Assembly (NCBI RefSeq): GCF_003856835.1
Contig: NZ_CP034145.1
Location: forward strand, 124,001 to 188,000
Origin: Haloplanus aerogenes
Lineage (GTDB): Archaea; Halobacteriota; Halobacteria; Halobacteriales; Haloferacaceae
Direction of reading: 5' to 3'
Length of the DNA stretch: 64,000 bases
Position numbers and translations under genes: made by a program. Under the pieces are notes generated by a model. The model ran no database searches and was not told the DNA's origin. It saw only the letters and a program-made list of their open reading frames with translations. Of the stretch, positions 45,645 through 53,486 are shown one piece after another; the stretch's first letter is position 1; each line of letters begins with the position of its first letter.

Positions 45645-46750
45645 TGTGGATTGGTATCAGGCGGCAGTATGAAGTGACCGGCGCCGCTAGAGCGGGCGTG
45701 ACAGGAAGCGTCGAGGGCGGGCGATCTGGGGTCGATCCACCGGCGAGCGGCCGATCACTCTACTTCGCAGGGCCGCGGACCGTCAGAGTCGAAGGGGAGG
45801 CGGTTCCCGACCCTGCGCCGGACGAGGTGCTCGTCGAGGCGCGCGTCTCGGCGGTGAGTTCGGGCACCGAACTCCTGATCTACCGCGGCGAGATGCCCCG
45901 CGGCCTCGCGGCCGACGAGACTATCGACGCCCTCGACGGCGACCTCACCTATCCGCTCAAGTACGGCTACGCGACGGTGGGCGACGTGGTGGCAGTGGGT
46001 GCGGCGGTCGACGACGCGTGGCACGGGCGGACGGTCTTCGCGTTCAACCCCCACGAGAGCCACTTCACCGCCGAGCCGACCGAACTCGTCCCCGTCCCGG
46101 AGGATCTGTCGCCGTCGACGGCGGCGCTGCTCCCCACCGCAGAGACGGCGACGACGCTCGTCATGGACGGTCGGCCGCGGGTGGGCGAGCGAGTCGTCGT
46201 CTTCGGCGCGGGGATGGTCGGTCTCGTGACGACGAGCGTCCTCGCCGCCTTTCCGCTGGAACGGCTGACGGTCGTCGAACCCGTCGCCCACCGGCGGGAG
46301 ATGGCGGCGACGTTGGGTGCCGACGAGACGCTGACGCCCGCCGAAGCGGCGCAGGTCGGGAAGCGTGGCGACCCGCCGGGAGCCGATCTGGCGTACGAAC
46401 TCTCCGGACGGCCGTCGACGCTCGACGACACCATCGACGCCGTCGGCTACGACGGTCGGGTCGTCGTCGGGTCGTGGTACGGGCGGAAACGCGCCGAGAC
46501 CGACCTCGGCGGCTTCTTCCACCGCAACCGGATCGACATCTCGTCGAGTCAGGTGAGCACGCTCGCACCCGACCTCCGGGGACGATGGACGAAGGAGCGG
46601 CGACTGGACGTGGCGTGGGAGCGCCTGCGCGACGTGGCGACCGAGGAACTCGTGACCCACCGGATCGCCTTCGAGAACGCGTCCGAGGCGTACCGCCTGC
46701 TCGACGGCGGACCGGAGAACGCGCTACAGGTGTTGCTGACGTACGAGTGA
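45644..46750 (+). CDS. MDR-family (zinc-ADH-like) dehydrogenase
   Basis: A 368-residue medium-chain dehydrogenase from ATG 45644, which overlaps the previous stop by one base; GTG 45698 is an alternative start giving 350 residues. The NAD(P) motif is VVFGAGMVGLVTTSVLA. The usual catalytic zinc Cys near the start is missing (SAVSSGTELLIYRG), and no four-Cys structural zinc lobe is seen, so it is a zinc-independent or variant member. It closes the first coupled gene block of the island; the next gene has its own TATA box. Confidence 0.85.
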   Translation: MWIGIRRQYEVTGAARAGVTGSVEGGRSGVDPPASGRSLYFAGPRTVRVEGEAVPDPAPDEVLVEARVSAVSSGTELLIYRGEMPRGLAADETIDALDGDLTYPLKYGYATVGDVVAVGAAVDDAWHGRTVFAFNPHESHFTAEPTELVPVPEDLSPSTAALLPTAETATTLVMDGRPRVGERVVVFGAGMVGLVTTSVLAAFPLERLTVVEPVAHRREMAATLGADETLTPAEAAQVGKRGDPPGADLAYELSGRPSTLDDTIDAVGYDGRVVVGSWYGRKRAETDLGGFFHRNRIDISSSQVSTLAPDLRGRWTKERRLDVAWERLRDVATEELVTHRIAFENASEAYRLLDGGPENALQVLLTYE

Positions 46751-46756
46751 TATAAG
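46751..46756 (+). promoter_or_regulatory. TATA box inside the biosynthetic island
   Basis: TATAAG begins directly after the MDR stop codon and lies 29 bases before ATG 46780, so the PTPS-like, methyltransferase and membrane-protein genes can be transcribed as a separate unit. Confidence 0.6.
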
Positions 46757-46779
46757 TCGGTCGCCTGCCACGAACGGGT

Positions 46780-47157
46780 ATGTACCGGCTCTCGGTCTCG
46801 CGGGATTTCGTGGCGCAACACTTCCTCACCGTGCCCGACCCCGGCCCCGAAGGCGAGGTGCACAGCCACCACTTCGAGGTGGCCGTCCGCCTCGCCGGTC
46901 CCGACCTGAACGAGTACGGCTACCTCGTCGACATCGACGCCGTCGACGCCGCGCTGGACGAGTTGGAGGCCCGGTATCGCGACGCCCTGCTCAACGACCT
47001 GCCGGAGTTCGAGGGGAAGAATCCGAGCGTCGAGCGGTTCGCCCGCCTGTTCGGCGACCGGTTCGTCGAGCGAATCCCGACCGACGTGCCTACGGAACTG
47101 ACCGTCCGCATGTGGGAGGACGAGGACGCGTGGGCGAGTCACGAACGGCCGCTGTGA
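46780..47157 (+). CDS. 6-pyruvoyl-tetrahydropterin synthase/QueD-like protein, Cys-less
   Basis: A 125-residue T-fold protein of the PTPS/QueD family. The zinc ligands are kept: H14 (FVAQHFL), H28 and H30 (EVHSHHFEV). The catalytic Cys that normally lies four residues before the HxH pair is replaced by Glu (E24), so canonical PTPS or carboxy-tetrahydropterin synthase activity is doubtful. ATG 46780 is supported by its TATA box. It overlaps the methyltransferase gene by TGATG and probably acts in the same pathway rather than in queuosine or folate synthesis. Confidence 0.88.
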   Translation: MYRLSVSRDFVAQHFLTVPDPGPEGEVHSHHFEVAVRLAGPDLNEYGYLVDIDAVDAALDELEARYRDALLNDLPEFEGKNPSVERFARLFGDRFVERIPTDVPTELTVRMWEDEDAWASHERPL

Positions 47158-47966
47158 TGGCCTACGACGGGCGGTATCTGGAGGCGAAACGCACCGTCGA
47201 CGACCGCGCCATCGACCGTCGGGTGCGCGACCGGACGCTCGACGAACTCCCCGAGGCGCCGCTGATCGTGGAGGCCGGCGCCGGCACCGGTGCCACCGTC
47301 CCCCGACTGCTCGACTGGGGCGTCACTGCCGGCACGTACCGGGGAATCGACCGCGACGACGACGTGATCGAACTCGCACGGGAGCGACGGGCGGACGAGT
47401 GCGGCGGGGAGCGGACCGAGGCGGGGTTTCGGGTCGACGATCTGAGCGTCCGGTTCGAGCAAGGTGACGCGCTCGCGGCGACGGTCGACGACCCCGTGGA
47501 CCTCGTCGTCGCGCAGGCGTTTCTCGACCTCGTGCCTCTCGACGACGCGCTGGACGCCTTCGCGTCGCTGCTCCGACCCGGTGGGCTGGTGTACGCGCCG
47601 ATCACCTTCGACGGCGAGACGGTGTTCCAGCCCGACCACCCGGTGGACGACGCCGTCGTCGCCGCGTATCACGACGCCATCGACGCCGAACCGGGCCGGG
47701 ACGCTCGCGCGGGGCGACACCTCCTCGACCGGTGCCGCGAGCGTGACGGCGACCTGCTGGCGGTCGGGGCGTCGGACTGGGTGGTCTACCCGCCCTATCC
47801 GGCCGACGAGCGCTACTTCCTCGGGGCGATTCTGGATTTCGTCGCGGACGCGGTGACGGATCGGGTCGACGGCGCGGACGACTGGCTCGACGTCCGCCGT
47901 CGCCAACTCGACGCGGGGTGTCTGAGCTACGTCGCCCACGGGTACGACGTGCTCTACCGGCCGTGA
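47157..47966 (+). CDS. Class I SAM-dependent methyltransferase
   Basis: A 269-residue methyltransferase from ATG 47157. Motif I is LIVEAGAGTGATVPRLLDWG (near 40-59); the acidic ribose-binding residues follow in YRGIDRDDDVIELAR; motif IV-V region is VDLVVAQAFLDLVPLDDALDAF. It is sandwiched between the PTPS-like gene (TGATG overlap) and the membrane protein (GTGA overlap). The family does not reveal the acceptor; within this island a small polar compound or lipid head group is the reasonable guess. Confidence 0.87.
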   Translation: MAYDGRYLEAKRTVDDRAIDRRVRDRTLDELPEAPLIVEAGAGTGATVPRLLDWGVTAGTYRGIDRDDDVIELARERRADECGGERTEAGFRVDDLSVRFEQGDALAATVDDPVDLVVAQAFLDLVPLDDALDAFASLLRPGGLVYAPITFDGETVFQPDHPVDDAVVAAYHDAIDAEPGRDARAGRHLLDRCRERDGDLLAVGASDWVVYPPYPADERYFLGAILDFVADAVTDRVDGADDWLDVRRRQLDAGCLSYVAHGYDVLYRP

Positions 47967-49009
47967 CCGACCGCGGACGGCACCGATGGCGCACGGTCGG
48001 GTGGACGGTCGTCGCCGTCGGCGGCCTCGTGCTCTACCTGCGGACCGTCGGTGTCGACGCCGTCGCGGCCGCGCTCGGACGACTCACACCCACGGACGCC
48101 GCGGTCCTCGTCGGTCTCGGGTGGGTTCCGATCCTGCTGTGGGGCGGGTCGCTCCACCTCGTCCTTCGACGGCTCGACGCGCCGACGACGCTCTCGGCGT
48201 CGATTGGCCTGTTCGCAGCGTCGAGTTTCCTGAACAACGTCACGCCGTTCGGACAGGCAGGCGGCGATCCGGTGAGCGGGGCGCTCGTCGCACGCGTCGA
48301 AGGCGTGCCGTTCGAGCGGGGGTTCGCCGCTATCGTGAGCGTGGGCGCGGCGAACGCCGTCGCCGTCGTCGCTCTCGGCGTCGTCGGCGTGGGCGTCCTC
48401 GTCGGGACGGCAGCCGTCGACGACGCCCTCCTCGTCGCGGTGGGAGCGGGGACGGTGGCCGCGGCGGTGTTGGGCGTCGTCGCCGTCGTCGCGTGGTGGC
48501 GGCGTGAGCGGGTCGTCGACCGTATCGGCGGCGCGCTGGGCGGGGTCCTGTATCGCGTCGGTCGGCCGATACCGGGCGTCGAATCGCCGGCGCCGGATGC
48601 GGTCGTCGCGCGTGGTCGAGGATTCGTCGCGGCGCTGGAGCGGGTGGGCGACTCGCGGCGGCGACTCGCGATCGTCCTCGCTCTCGGTGTCGCCGGGCAT
48701 CTGGCGGTGGCGACGACGCTGTGGCTGTCGCTCGCGGTGCTCAACGCCCCCGTCTCGCTCGCGCGAGTGTTGGTCGTGGTGCCCGTCGCCCGACTCGCGG
48801 GGGCGTCGCCGACGCCGGGCGGCACGGCGAGCGCCGAGGCGCTCCTGACGGGGTTGCTCGTCGCCGTCGGTGGCGTGGAGACGCCCGTCGCCGCCGCCGC
48901 GGCGCTGCTCTACCGCGCCGCCGCCTTCTGGATTCCGACGCTCGGGGGCGGGGTCGTCACCGCGCTTCTGGTCGTGACGAGTGGGGAAACCTACGACTCC
49001 CGGCGGTAG
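47963..49009 (+). CDS. Flippase-like membrane protein (LPG synthase TM/UPF0104)
   Basis: A 348-residue integral membrane protein from GTG 47963, with about eight transmembrane helices. The signature ASSFLNNVTPFGQAGGDPVSG is characteristic of the lysylphosphatidylglycerol-synthase transmembrane domain family, which includes lipid-linked sugar flippase candidates such as AglD-related proteins. The PTPGGTASAEALLTGLL region near the C-terminus is also conserved. It is the third gene of the second transcription unit and may move the island's product or lipid intermediate across the membrane. Its 3' end overlaps the convergent gene by 19 bases. Confidence 0.9.
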   Translation: MTDRGRHRWRTVGWTVVAVGGLVLYLRTVGVDAVAAALGRLTPTDAAVLVGLGWVPILLWGGSLHLVLRRLDAPTTLSASIGLFAASSFLNNVTPFGQAGGDPVSGALVARVEGVPFERGFAAIVSVGAANAVAVVALGVVGVGVLVGTAAVDDALLVAVGAGTVAAAVLGVVAVVAWWRRERVVDRIGGALGGVLYRVGRPIPGVESPAPDAVVARGRGFVAALERVGDSRRRLAIVLALGVAGHLAVATTLWLSLAVLNAPVSLARVLVVVPVARLAGASPTPGGTASAEALLTGLLVAVGGVETPVAAAAALLYRAAAFWIPTLGGGVVTALLVVTSGETYDSRR

Positions 49010-49347
49010 AGGACGACGAGGACGGCGATCAGCGTCACCTGCACCACCTTGTCGCCGATGCCGCCGGGGTTGAGCACGTCCGGCCAGTTCAGGACGAAGT
49101 AGAGGACGACCTGAATCCCCGTGAACGGAATTCCGACGAGATAGAGGAGTCGGCGGCGGAAATCGAGGAGAAAGAGGAAGACGGCGACGAAGAAGGCGAT
49201 GCCGGCGAGGACGAAGCTCACCCCCTGCATGGTGTTCAGCGCGAGGACCCCGAAGTAGAGGTGAACCGCCCCCGTGATAATCGCCAGGACGATGCCAAGC
49301 CAGTGGAGTCGGGTGAGCGACGCCGTCTCGAACGTGGAGCTTCCCAT
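48991..49347 (-). CDS. Small four-helix membrane protein (DUF7475-like)
   Basis: A 118-residue protein with four transmembrane helices (WLGIVLAIITGAVHLYFGV; VSFVLAGIAFFVAVFLFLL; and two more). It is of a haloarchaeal type that I associate with DUF7475, from memory only. A TATTATC element on the minus strand about 26 bases upstream of ATG 49347 supports the start. It overlaps the flippase-like gene tail to tail. Function unknown. Confidence 0.82.
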   Translation of the reverse strand: MGSSTFETASLTRLHWLGIVLAIITGAVHLYFGVLALNTMQGVSFVLAGIAFFVAVFLFLLDFRRRLLYLVGIPFTGIQVVLYFVLNWPDVLNPGGIGDKVVQVTLIAVLVVLYRRES

Positions 49348-49428
49348 GTTCTACGGTATCACGCCACTCGATAATATCGGTTGGGTCGGGGCGTACGCTT
49401 ATCGGCCGCGGGTTCTACGAACGCGGAT

Positions 49429-50151
49429 ATGGGGATCGAGTACGTGCGGCGGGCGGCGACGCCCGCGATATCGGTCGTCGTCCCGTCGGTGCCGGCGTAC
49501 GATCACGAACCGACCATCACCCGTCTGGAGAGACAGGAACTGGACGCCCCCTACGAAATCGTGCTGGTCGACGACGGAGAAATCGACCGGTCGGCGGCAC
49601 GAAATCGGGGGCTCGAGGCGGCGTCGGCCGACGTGGTCGCGCTGACGGACGACGACACGCGGCCGCCGGACGACTGGCTGGCGACCGCGCTGGCGGCGTT
49701 CGAGGCCGATCCCGATCTGGTCTGTCTCGAAGGGCCGGTGTACGGCGGGTGTCGGAGCTTCGGTCCCCGCCACTACGTCGGCTGTAACCTCGCGGTGCGG
49801 CGGGGGGCGGCGATCGATGTCGGCGGCTTCCGATCGACGTTCTCGGAGTGGCGCGAGGACGTCGAGTTCGGGTGGCGAATGGAGGCCGAGGCCGACGGCC
49901 ACTGTCGGTTCGAGCCGTCGTTCCGGATGTGTCATCCGGAGGTGCCGCGGACGGCGTTCGACGCGGCGCTGGAGCGACGGCTGAAAGGCGAGTATCCGGA
50001 GCGGTACGCGGCGGTGATGGACGTGACGCTGACCCGGCGGCTCTACCGGCGGGCGCGGGCGGCGGGGATCACCCAGCCGATCCAGCGGGTGCGAAACGCG
50101 GTCGGGCGACGAATCTGGGGCGAGTGTCGCGGAGCGGGGCGGTTCGACTGA
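49429..50151 (+). CDS. Glycosyltransferase family 2 protein
   Basis: A 240-residue GT-A glycosyltransferase. ISVVVPSVPAYDHEPTI begins the nucleotide-sugar domain, LTDDDTRPPDDW holds the metal-binding Asp cluster, and WREDVEFGWRME provides the catalytic Glu/Asp. Length is short but complete for a soluble GT2; there are no membrane helices. ATG 49429 follows a CTTAT element at 49399-49403. It is the last gene of the island. Its stop codon (50149-50151) overlaps the first base of the second palindromic element. Confidence 0.9.
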   Translation: MGIEYVRRAATPAISVVVPSVPAYDHEPTITRLERQELDAPYEIVLVDDGEIDRSAARNRGLEAASADVVALTDDDTRPPDDWLATALAAFEADPDLVCLEGPVYGGCRSFGPRHYVGCNLAVRRGAAIDVGGFRSTFSEWREDVEFGWRMEAEADGHCRFEPSFRMCHPEVPRTAFDAALERRLKGEYPERYAAVMDVTLTRRLYRRARAAGITQPIQRVRNAVGRRIWGECRGAGRFD

Positions 50152-50230
50152 TACGGTTTTATAACTGTGTACCGGCGGTTCGTCGGGCCGTCTCGGCTGA
50201 CCGCCGGTACTGACTCACAACAAGCCGTAT
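50151..50230. repeat. 80-bp palindromic element, copy 2
   Basis: Bounded by ATACGG (50151-50156) and CCGTAT (50225-50230), with stem arms 50171-50185 and 50194-50208 around the 8-base loop GGCCGTCT. It aligns with copy 1 at 28000-28081. Two adjacent pairs in the stem differ between copies but stay complementary (T-A to C-G and A-T to G-C). It sits between convergent genes at the stop codon of the GT2 gene. Confidence 0.8.
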
Positions 50231-50235
50231 GAGAG

Positions 50236-50475
50236 TCAGCGACGGAGTCCGCCGCCGTAAATCGAGCAGTCGGTGAGGGGCGTGCGAAGGGCGGACACGA
50301 GCACGAACGGCGTCATCGCGGCGGCGGCCTTGGCGCCGGCGGCCGGACCGATCAGATACATCGCGGCGGCGACGACGGCGATAGTCGCCACCATCACGGC
50401 GCCGAGTACGACCCGGGCGTCGTCTACGGTACCACCCGTCTCGGAACCCCACTCGTTCAGGTCTGCAGCGGCCAT
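50236..50475 (-). CDS. Small two-helix membrane protein
   Basis: A 79-residue protein with two hydrophobic segments (VVLGAVMVATIAVVAAAMYLIG and AAAAMTPFVLVSALR) and a short Cys-containing C-terminus. A TTAAATATATT stretch near 50507-50517 is a plausible TATA region for ATG 50475. No family recognised. It may be transcribed with or after the gene at 50642-50851. Confidence 0.65.
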   Translation of the reverse strand: MAAADLNEWGSETGGTVDDARVVLGAVMVATIAVVAAAMYLIGPAAGAKAAAAMTPFVLVSALRTPLTDCSIYGGGLRR

Positions 50476-50543
50476 TAGTCTGATTGCAAATTATGGCTGG
50501 ACCCCAATATATTTAACGAGGTAATTATCGATCATTATTAAAA

Positions 50544-50590
50544 TGAACGATGCTGAATGATACTGCCGGAGAAGTAACTGAACGATACTG
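50544..50590. repeat. Three copies of a 12-base direct repeat
   Basis: TGAACGATGCTG (50544-50555), TGAATGATACTG (50554-50565) and TGAACGATACTG (50579-50590) follow the consensus TGAAYGATRCTG in an AT-rich intergenic stretch upstream of the 50475 gene. They look like iterated protein-binding sites. A short inverted pair GCTACC/GGTAGC lies beside them at 50609-50630. Confidence 0.45.
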
Positions 50591-50641
50591 AAGGATTCGG
50601 GCGCGGGGGCTACCGGACGGGGCAGGTAGCGGGGACGAGAA

Positions 50642-50851
50642 TCAGGGTTCGAGGTTCGCCATGTAGTTGGTGTGGAGGCGGTAGAACAGCACCATCCCGC
50701 CGAGCCAACTGACGACGCCGTAGGCGACGTACGCGAGTACGGGGAGATCCATGTAGAAGTATATGTACGACCCGATCAGGAGATACACGAGGACGAAGAG
50801 TCCGAGGATGCGAATGCCACGACTGGAGACCTGTTGTTTCGGATTGACCAT
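50642..50851 (-). CDS. Small two-helix membrane protein
   Basis: A 69-residue membrane protein with two helices (ILGLFVLVYLLIGSYIYFYM and VLAYVAYGVVSWLGGMVLFY) linked by a short loop. A basic N-terminal segment precedes the first helix. TTTAAATAT at 50895-50903 is a likely shared promoter region with the GAPDH gene. No family recognised. Confidence 0.7.
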   Translation of the reverse strand: MVNPKQQVSSRGIRILGLFVLVYLLIGSYIYFYMDLPVLAYVAYGVVSWLGGMVLFYRLHTNYMANLEP

Positions 50852-50939
50852 GGGCGTCGCCTACGGCTGACACTCCCTCTCCGTACGCTCGCTCTTTAAA
50901 TATGAAAGTTCATGCAAAATATGCGCGGTGCGTCGACTC

Positions 50940-50944
50940 TATAT
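50940..50944 (+). promoter_or_regulatory. TATA box for GAPDH operon
   Basis: ACTCTATATGAGG puts TATAT at 50940-50944, 27 bases before ATG 50967. The nearby TTTAAATAT at 50895-50903 probably serves the divergent small membrane-protein gene. Confidence 0.5.
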
Positions 50945-50966
50945 GAGGGAGAGATCAACCGCCTGT

Positions 50967-51959
50967 ATGATCCGCGTAGGCGTTAATGGGTACGGTACCA
51001 TCGGTAAGCGCGTTGCCGATGCAGTGAATTCGATGCCCGACATGGAGTTGGTGGGCATCGGCAAGGCCAGTCCGAACCACACGGCGGACGCAGCCGCGGA
51101 CCGGGGCTACGACATCTACGTCCCCGACGGGCGGGAAGACCGCTGGGAAGACGTGGGCATGGACGTCGCGGGCGACATCGAGGCCCTGATCGACGCGAGC
51201 GACATCGTCGCGGACGCGACGCCGGCGGGCATGGGCGCGGAGTACCGCCCCATCTACGAGGAGCACGACACCCCCGCCCTGTTCCAGGGTGGCGAGGGCG
51301 CGGACGTGGCGGAGGCGAGCTTCACCGCCCGTGCCAACTACTCGGAAGCGACGGACAAGGACTACGTCCGCATCGTCTCCTGTAACACGACGGGTCTGAA
51401 CCGGATGTTCGCGCCGCTCCACGAGGAGTACGGCGTCGAGCGCGCGAGCATCACGCTCGTCCGCTGTCGCGGCGAGCACGCAGTCATCTCCGCGGACCCG
51501 GTCACGCTCCCCTCGCACCACGGCCCGGACGCCCTCGAAGTCATCCCGGACATGGGTCCGATCACGACGATGGGCATGAAGGTGCCGACGGTGCGCCACC
51601 ACTTCCACGGCATCAACGTGGAACTCGGCGCGGAGCCGAGCGCCGAGGAGGTCCGCGACCTGCTCGCCTCGCAGTCGCGCATCCACGTTATCGACGGCGA
51701 CCTGGGCATCGACTCCGGCTGGGAACTGCAGGAGTTCGCCCTCGACCGCGGCCGGGACCGGATGAACCTCTACGAGAACCAGATCTTCGAGGACTCCATC
51801 AGCATGGACGGCCAACAGCTCCACCTCTTCCAGTCCATCCACCGCGAGAGCGACGTGGTTCCGGAGAACGTCGACGCCATCCGTGCGATGATGGGCGAAG
51901 CCGACGCGGAGGAGAGTATCGAACTGACGAACGAAGTGATGGGCATTGGCGACATCTAA
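50967..51959 (+). CDS. gap: Type II glyceraldehyde-3-phosphate dehydrogenase
   Basis: A 330-residue archaeal (type II) NAD(P)-dependent GAPDH. The nucleotide motif is VGVNGYGTIGKRVADAV; the nucleophile Cys is in RIVSCNTTGLNR and the catalytic His in VRHHFHGINVEL. ATG 50967 has a TATA box 27 bases upstream and is preferred over the upstream ATG at 50928. The stop codon directly abuts the ATG of the next gene, a PEP-synthase-like protein, so the two are almost certainly co-expressed. Haloarchaea use type II GAPDH mainly in gluconeogenesis. Confidence 0.95.
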   Translation: MIRVGVNGYGTIGKRVADAVNSMPDMELVGIGKASPNHTADAAADRGYDIYVPDGREDRWEDVGMDVAGDIEALIDASDIVADATPAGMGAEYRPIYEEHDTPALFQGGEGADVAEASFTARANYSEATDKDYVRIVSCNTTGLNRMFAPLHEEYGVERASITLVRCRGEHAVISADPVTLPSHHGPDALEVIPDMGPITTMGMKVPTVRHHFHGINVELGAEPSAEEVRDLLASQSRIHVIDGDLGIDSGWELQEFALDRGRDRMNLYENQIFEDSISMDGQQLHLFQSIHRESDVVPENVDAIRAMMGEADAEESIELTNEVMGIGDI

Positions 51960-53318
51960 ATGACGGCAAACGAGACCGAGGCAGTCGACGAGGAGTTGGA
52001 ACCGGGCACGGAACTGACGTCGGGCTACGGATCGAGTCCGGGGGTCGCGACAGGACCCGTCAAGATTATCGAGGACATCGAGGAAGCCGACCGGATCGAC
52101 GAGGGTGACGTGATCGTCACCGAGATGACGGCGCCGGACATGGTGCCCGCGATGAAGCGCTCGGCGGGCATCCTCACCGACGAAGGTGGAATGACCTCCC
52201 ACGCGGCCATCGTCTCGCGCGAACTCGGCGTGCCGGCCATCGTCGGCTGTGGCGACGCGACCGACGTGCTGACCGACGGCCAGCGCATCACGCTCGACGG
52301 CCAGAAAGGCACCGTCGTCGTCGCCGAACCCGAAACCGAGACGGTCGAAGACGCCGAACCCGAGGGGGACCGCGAGGTCGAGGGCGGCAGCGGCGGCCCG
52401 CCGACCACGGCGACCGAGGTGAAAGTGAACGTCTCCATCCCGGACGCGGCCCAGCGCGCCGCCGACACCGGCGCCGACGGCGTCGGTCTCCTCCGACTGG
52501 AGCACATCCTCCTCTCGACGAGCAAGACGCCCGAGAAGTACGTCGCCGACCACGGCGAGGAGGCGTTCGTCAAGGAGATTTCCGAGGAGATCCGGAAGGT
52601 GGCCGACGCGTTCTACCCGCGGCCGGTCCGCGCTCGGACCCTCGACGCGCCGACGGACGAACTCGCCGAGTTGGAAGGTGGGGAGAACGAACCCCACGAA
52701 CACAACCCGATGCTCGGCTACCGCGGCATCCGCCGGTCGCTGAAAGAGCCCGAGATGTGCAAACTCGAACTCCGCGCGTTCAAGCGCCTGCACGACATGG
52801 GCTACGACAACGTCGAGGTCATGTTCCCGCTCCCCAACGACGCCGAGGACGTGCGTCGGGCGCGGGAACTGATGGAAGAGGTCGGCATCGACCCCGAGAA
52901 GCGCCGCTGGGGCGCGATGATCGAGACGCCGGCCAGCATCCGATCCATCGACGAAATCCTCGACGAGGGCATCGACTTCGTCGCCCTCGGGACGAACGAC
53001 ATCGTCCAGTTCATGCTCGCGGTGGACCGCAACAACGCGAACGTCGCGGACCGCTTCGACGACTTCCACCCCACCATCCTGGAGGCGATGGCGAACGTCA
53101 TCGAGGCGTGTAACGAACGCGACGTGGACACGACGATCACCGGCCAGTCCGGCTCCCACCCCGACATGGCGAAGTTCCTCGTCGAGAAAGGCATCAGCTC
53201 CCTCTCCTCGAACATCGACGCCGTCGGCGAGGTGCGCCGCGTCGTCGCCCGCGCCGAGCGGAAACTCCTGCTCGACGCCGCCCGCGAGAACCTCGACGAC
53301 GACCCGCAGATCGACTGA
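51960..53318 (+). CDS. PEP-synthase-like protein lacking the ATP-grasp domain
   Basis: A 452-residue protein matching the central and C-terminal parts of PEP synthase/pyruvate phosphate dikinase. The swivelling phosphohistidine domain has GGMTSHAAIVSREL with H81; after an acidic linker (~120-155) the TIM-barrel PEP-binding domain has RARTLDAPTDE, NPMLGYRGIR, MIETPAS and the Asn-Asp of FVALGTNDIVQF. The N-terminal ~350-residue ATP-grasp domain is absent, and the acid/base Cys of ICGQ is replaced by Thr (T394 in ITGQ). It starts immediately after the GAPDH stop. It is probably not a stand-alone PEP synthase; a regulatory or partner-dependent phosphocarrier is possible. Confidence 0.85.
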   Translation: MTANETEAVDEELEPGTELTSGYGSSPGVATGPVKIIEDIEEADRIDEGDVIVTEMTAPDMVPAMKRSAGILTDEGGMTSHAAIVSRELGVPAIVGCGDATDVLTDGQRITLDGQKGTVVVAEPETETVEDAEPEGDREVEGGSGGPPTTATEVKVNVSIPDAAQRAADTGADGVGLLRLEHILLSTSKTPEKYVADHGEEAFVKEISEEIRKVADAFYPRPVRARTLDAPTDELAELEGGENEPHEHNPMLGYRGIRRSLKEPEMCKLELRAFKRLHDMGYDNVEVMFPLPNDAEDVRRARELMEEVGIDPEKRRWGAMIETPASIRSIDEILDEGIDFVALGTNDIVQFMLAVDRNNANVADRFDDFHPTILEAMANVIEACNERDVDTTITGQSGSHPDMAKFLVEKGISSLSSNIDAVGEVRRVVARAERKLLLDAARENLDDDPQID

Positions 53319-53486
53319 CCCGTATCGGTCCGTGAACTCGTCGGTGATCGTCGCGTCCGACGAGTTCGCCATCACGCTCCGGAGGCGCTTCAGCGGGTGT
53401 GTTTTGTATCCCCCGCCGCCGCAGCGTGCGGGGATCGACGACGATCAGTGGTCGTCGTAGTCCGTCGGTGAGTACGCGCCACAGTC
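53319..53486. other. Intergenic region with no assignable gene
   Basis: This region separates the PEP-synthase-like gene from the next minus-strand frame. A plus-strand GTG frame (53331-53459, ~42 codons) is GC-biased but matches nothing I know. It may hold the tail of a degraded gene. Confidence 0.3.

Noticed and set aside
50955-53375. Very long open frame on the minus strand opposite GAPDH and the PEP-synthase-like gene
   Set aside because: It is an antisense shadow created by GC-rich third positions; its translation has no family features, while the plus-strand genes have full catalytic motifs.
53331-53459. Small GTG-start plus-strand frame after the PEP-synthase-like gene, vaguely like the N-terminus of an ABC-2 permease
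   Set aside because: Only ~42 codons, no recognisable domain and no promoter; could be chance in GC-rich DNA.
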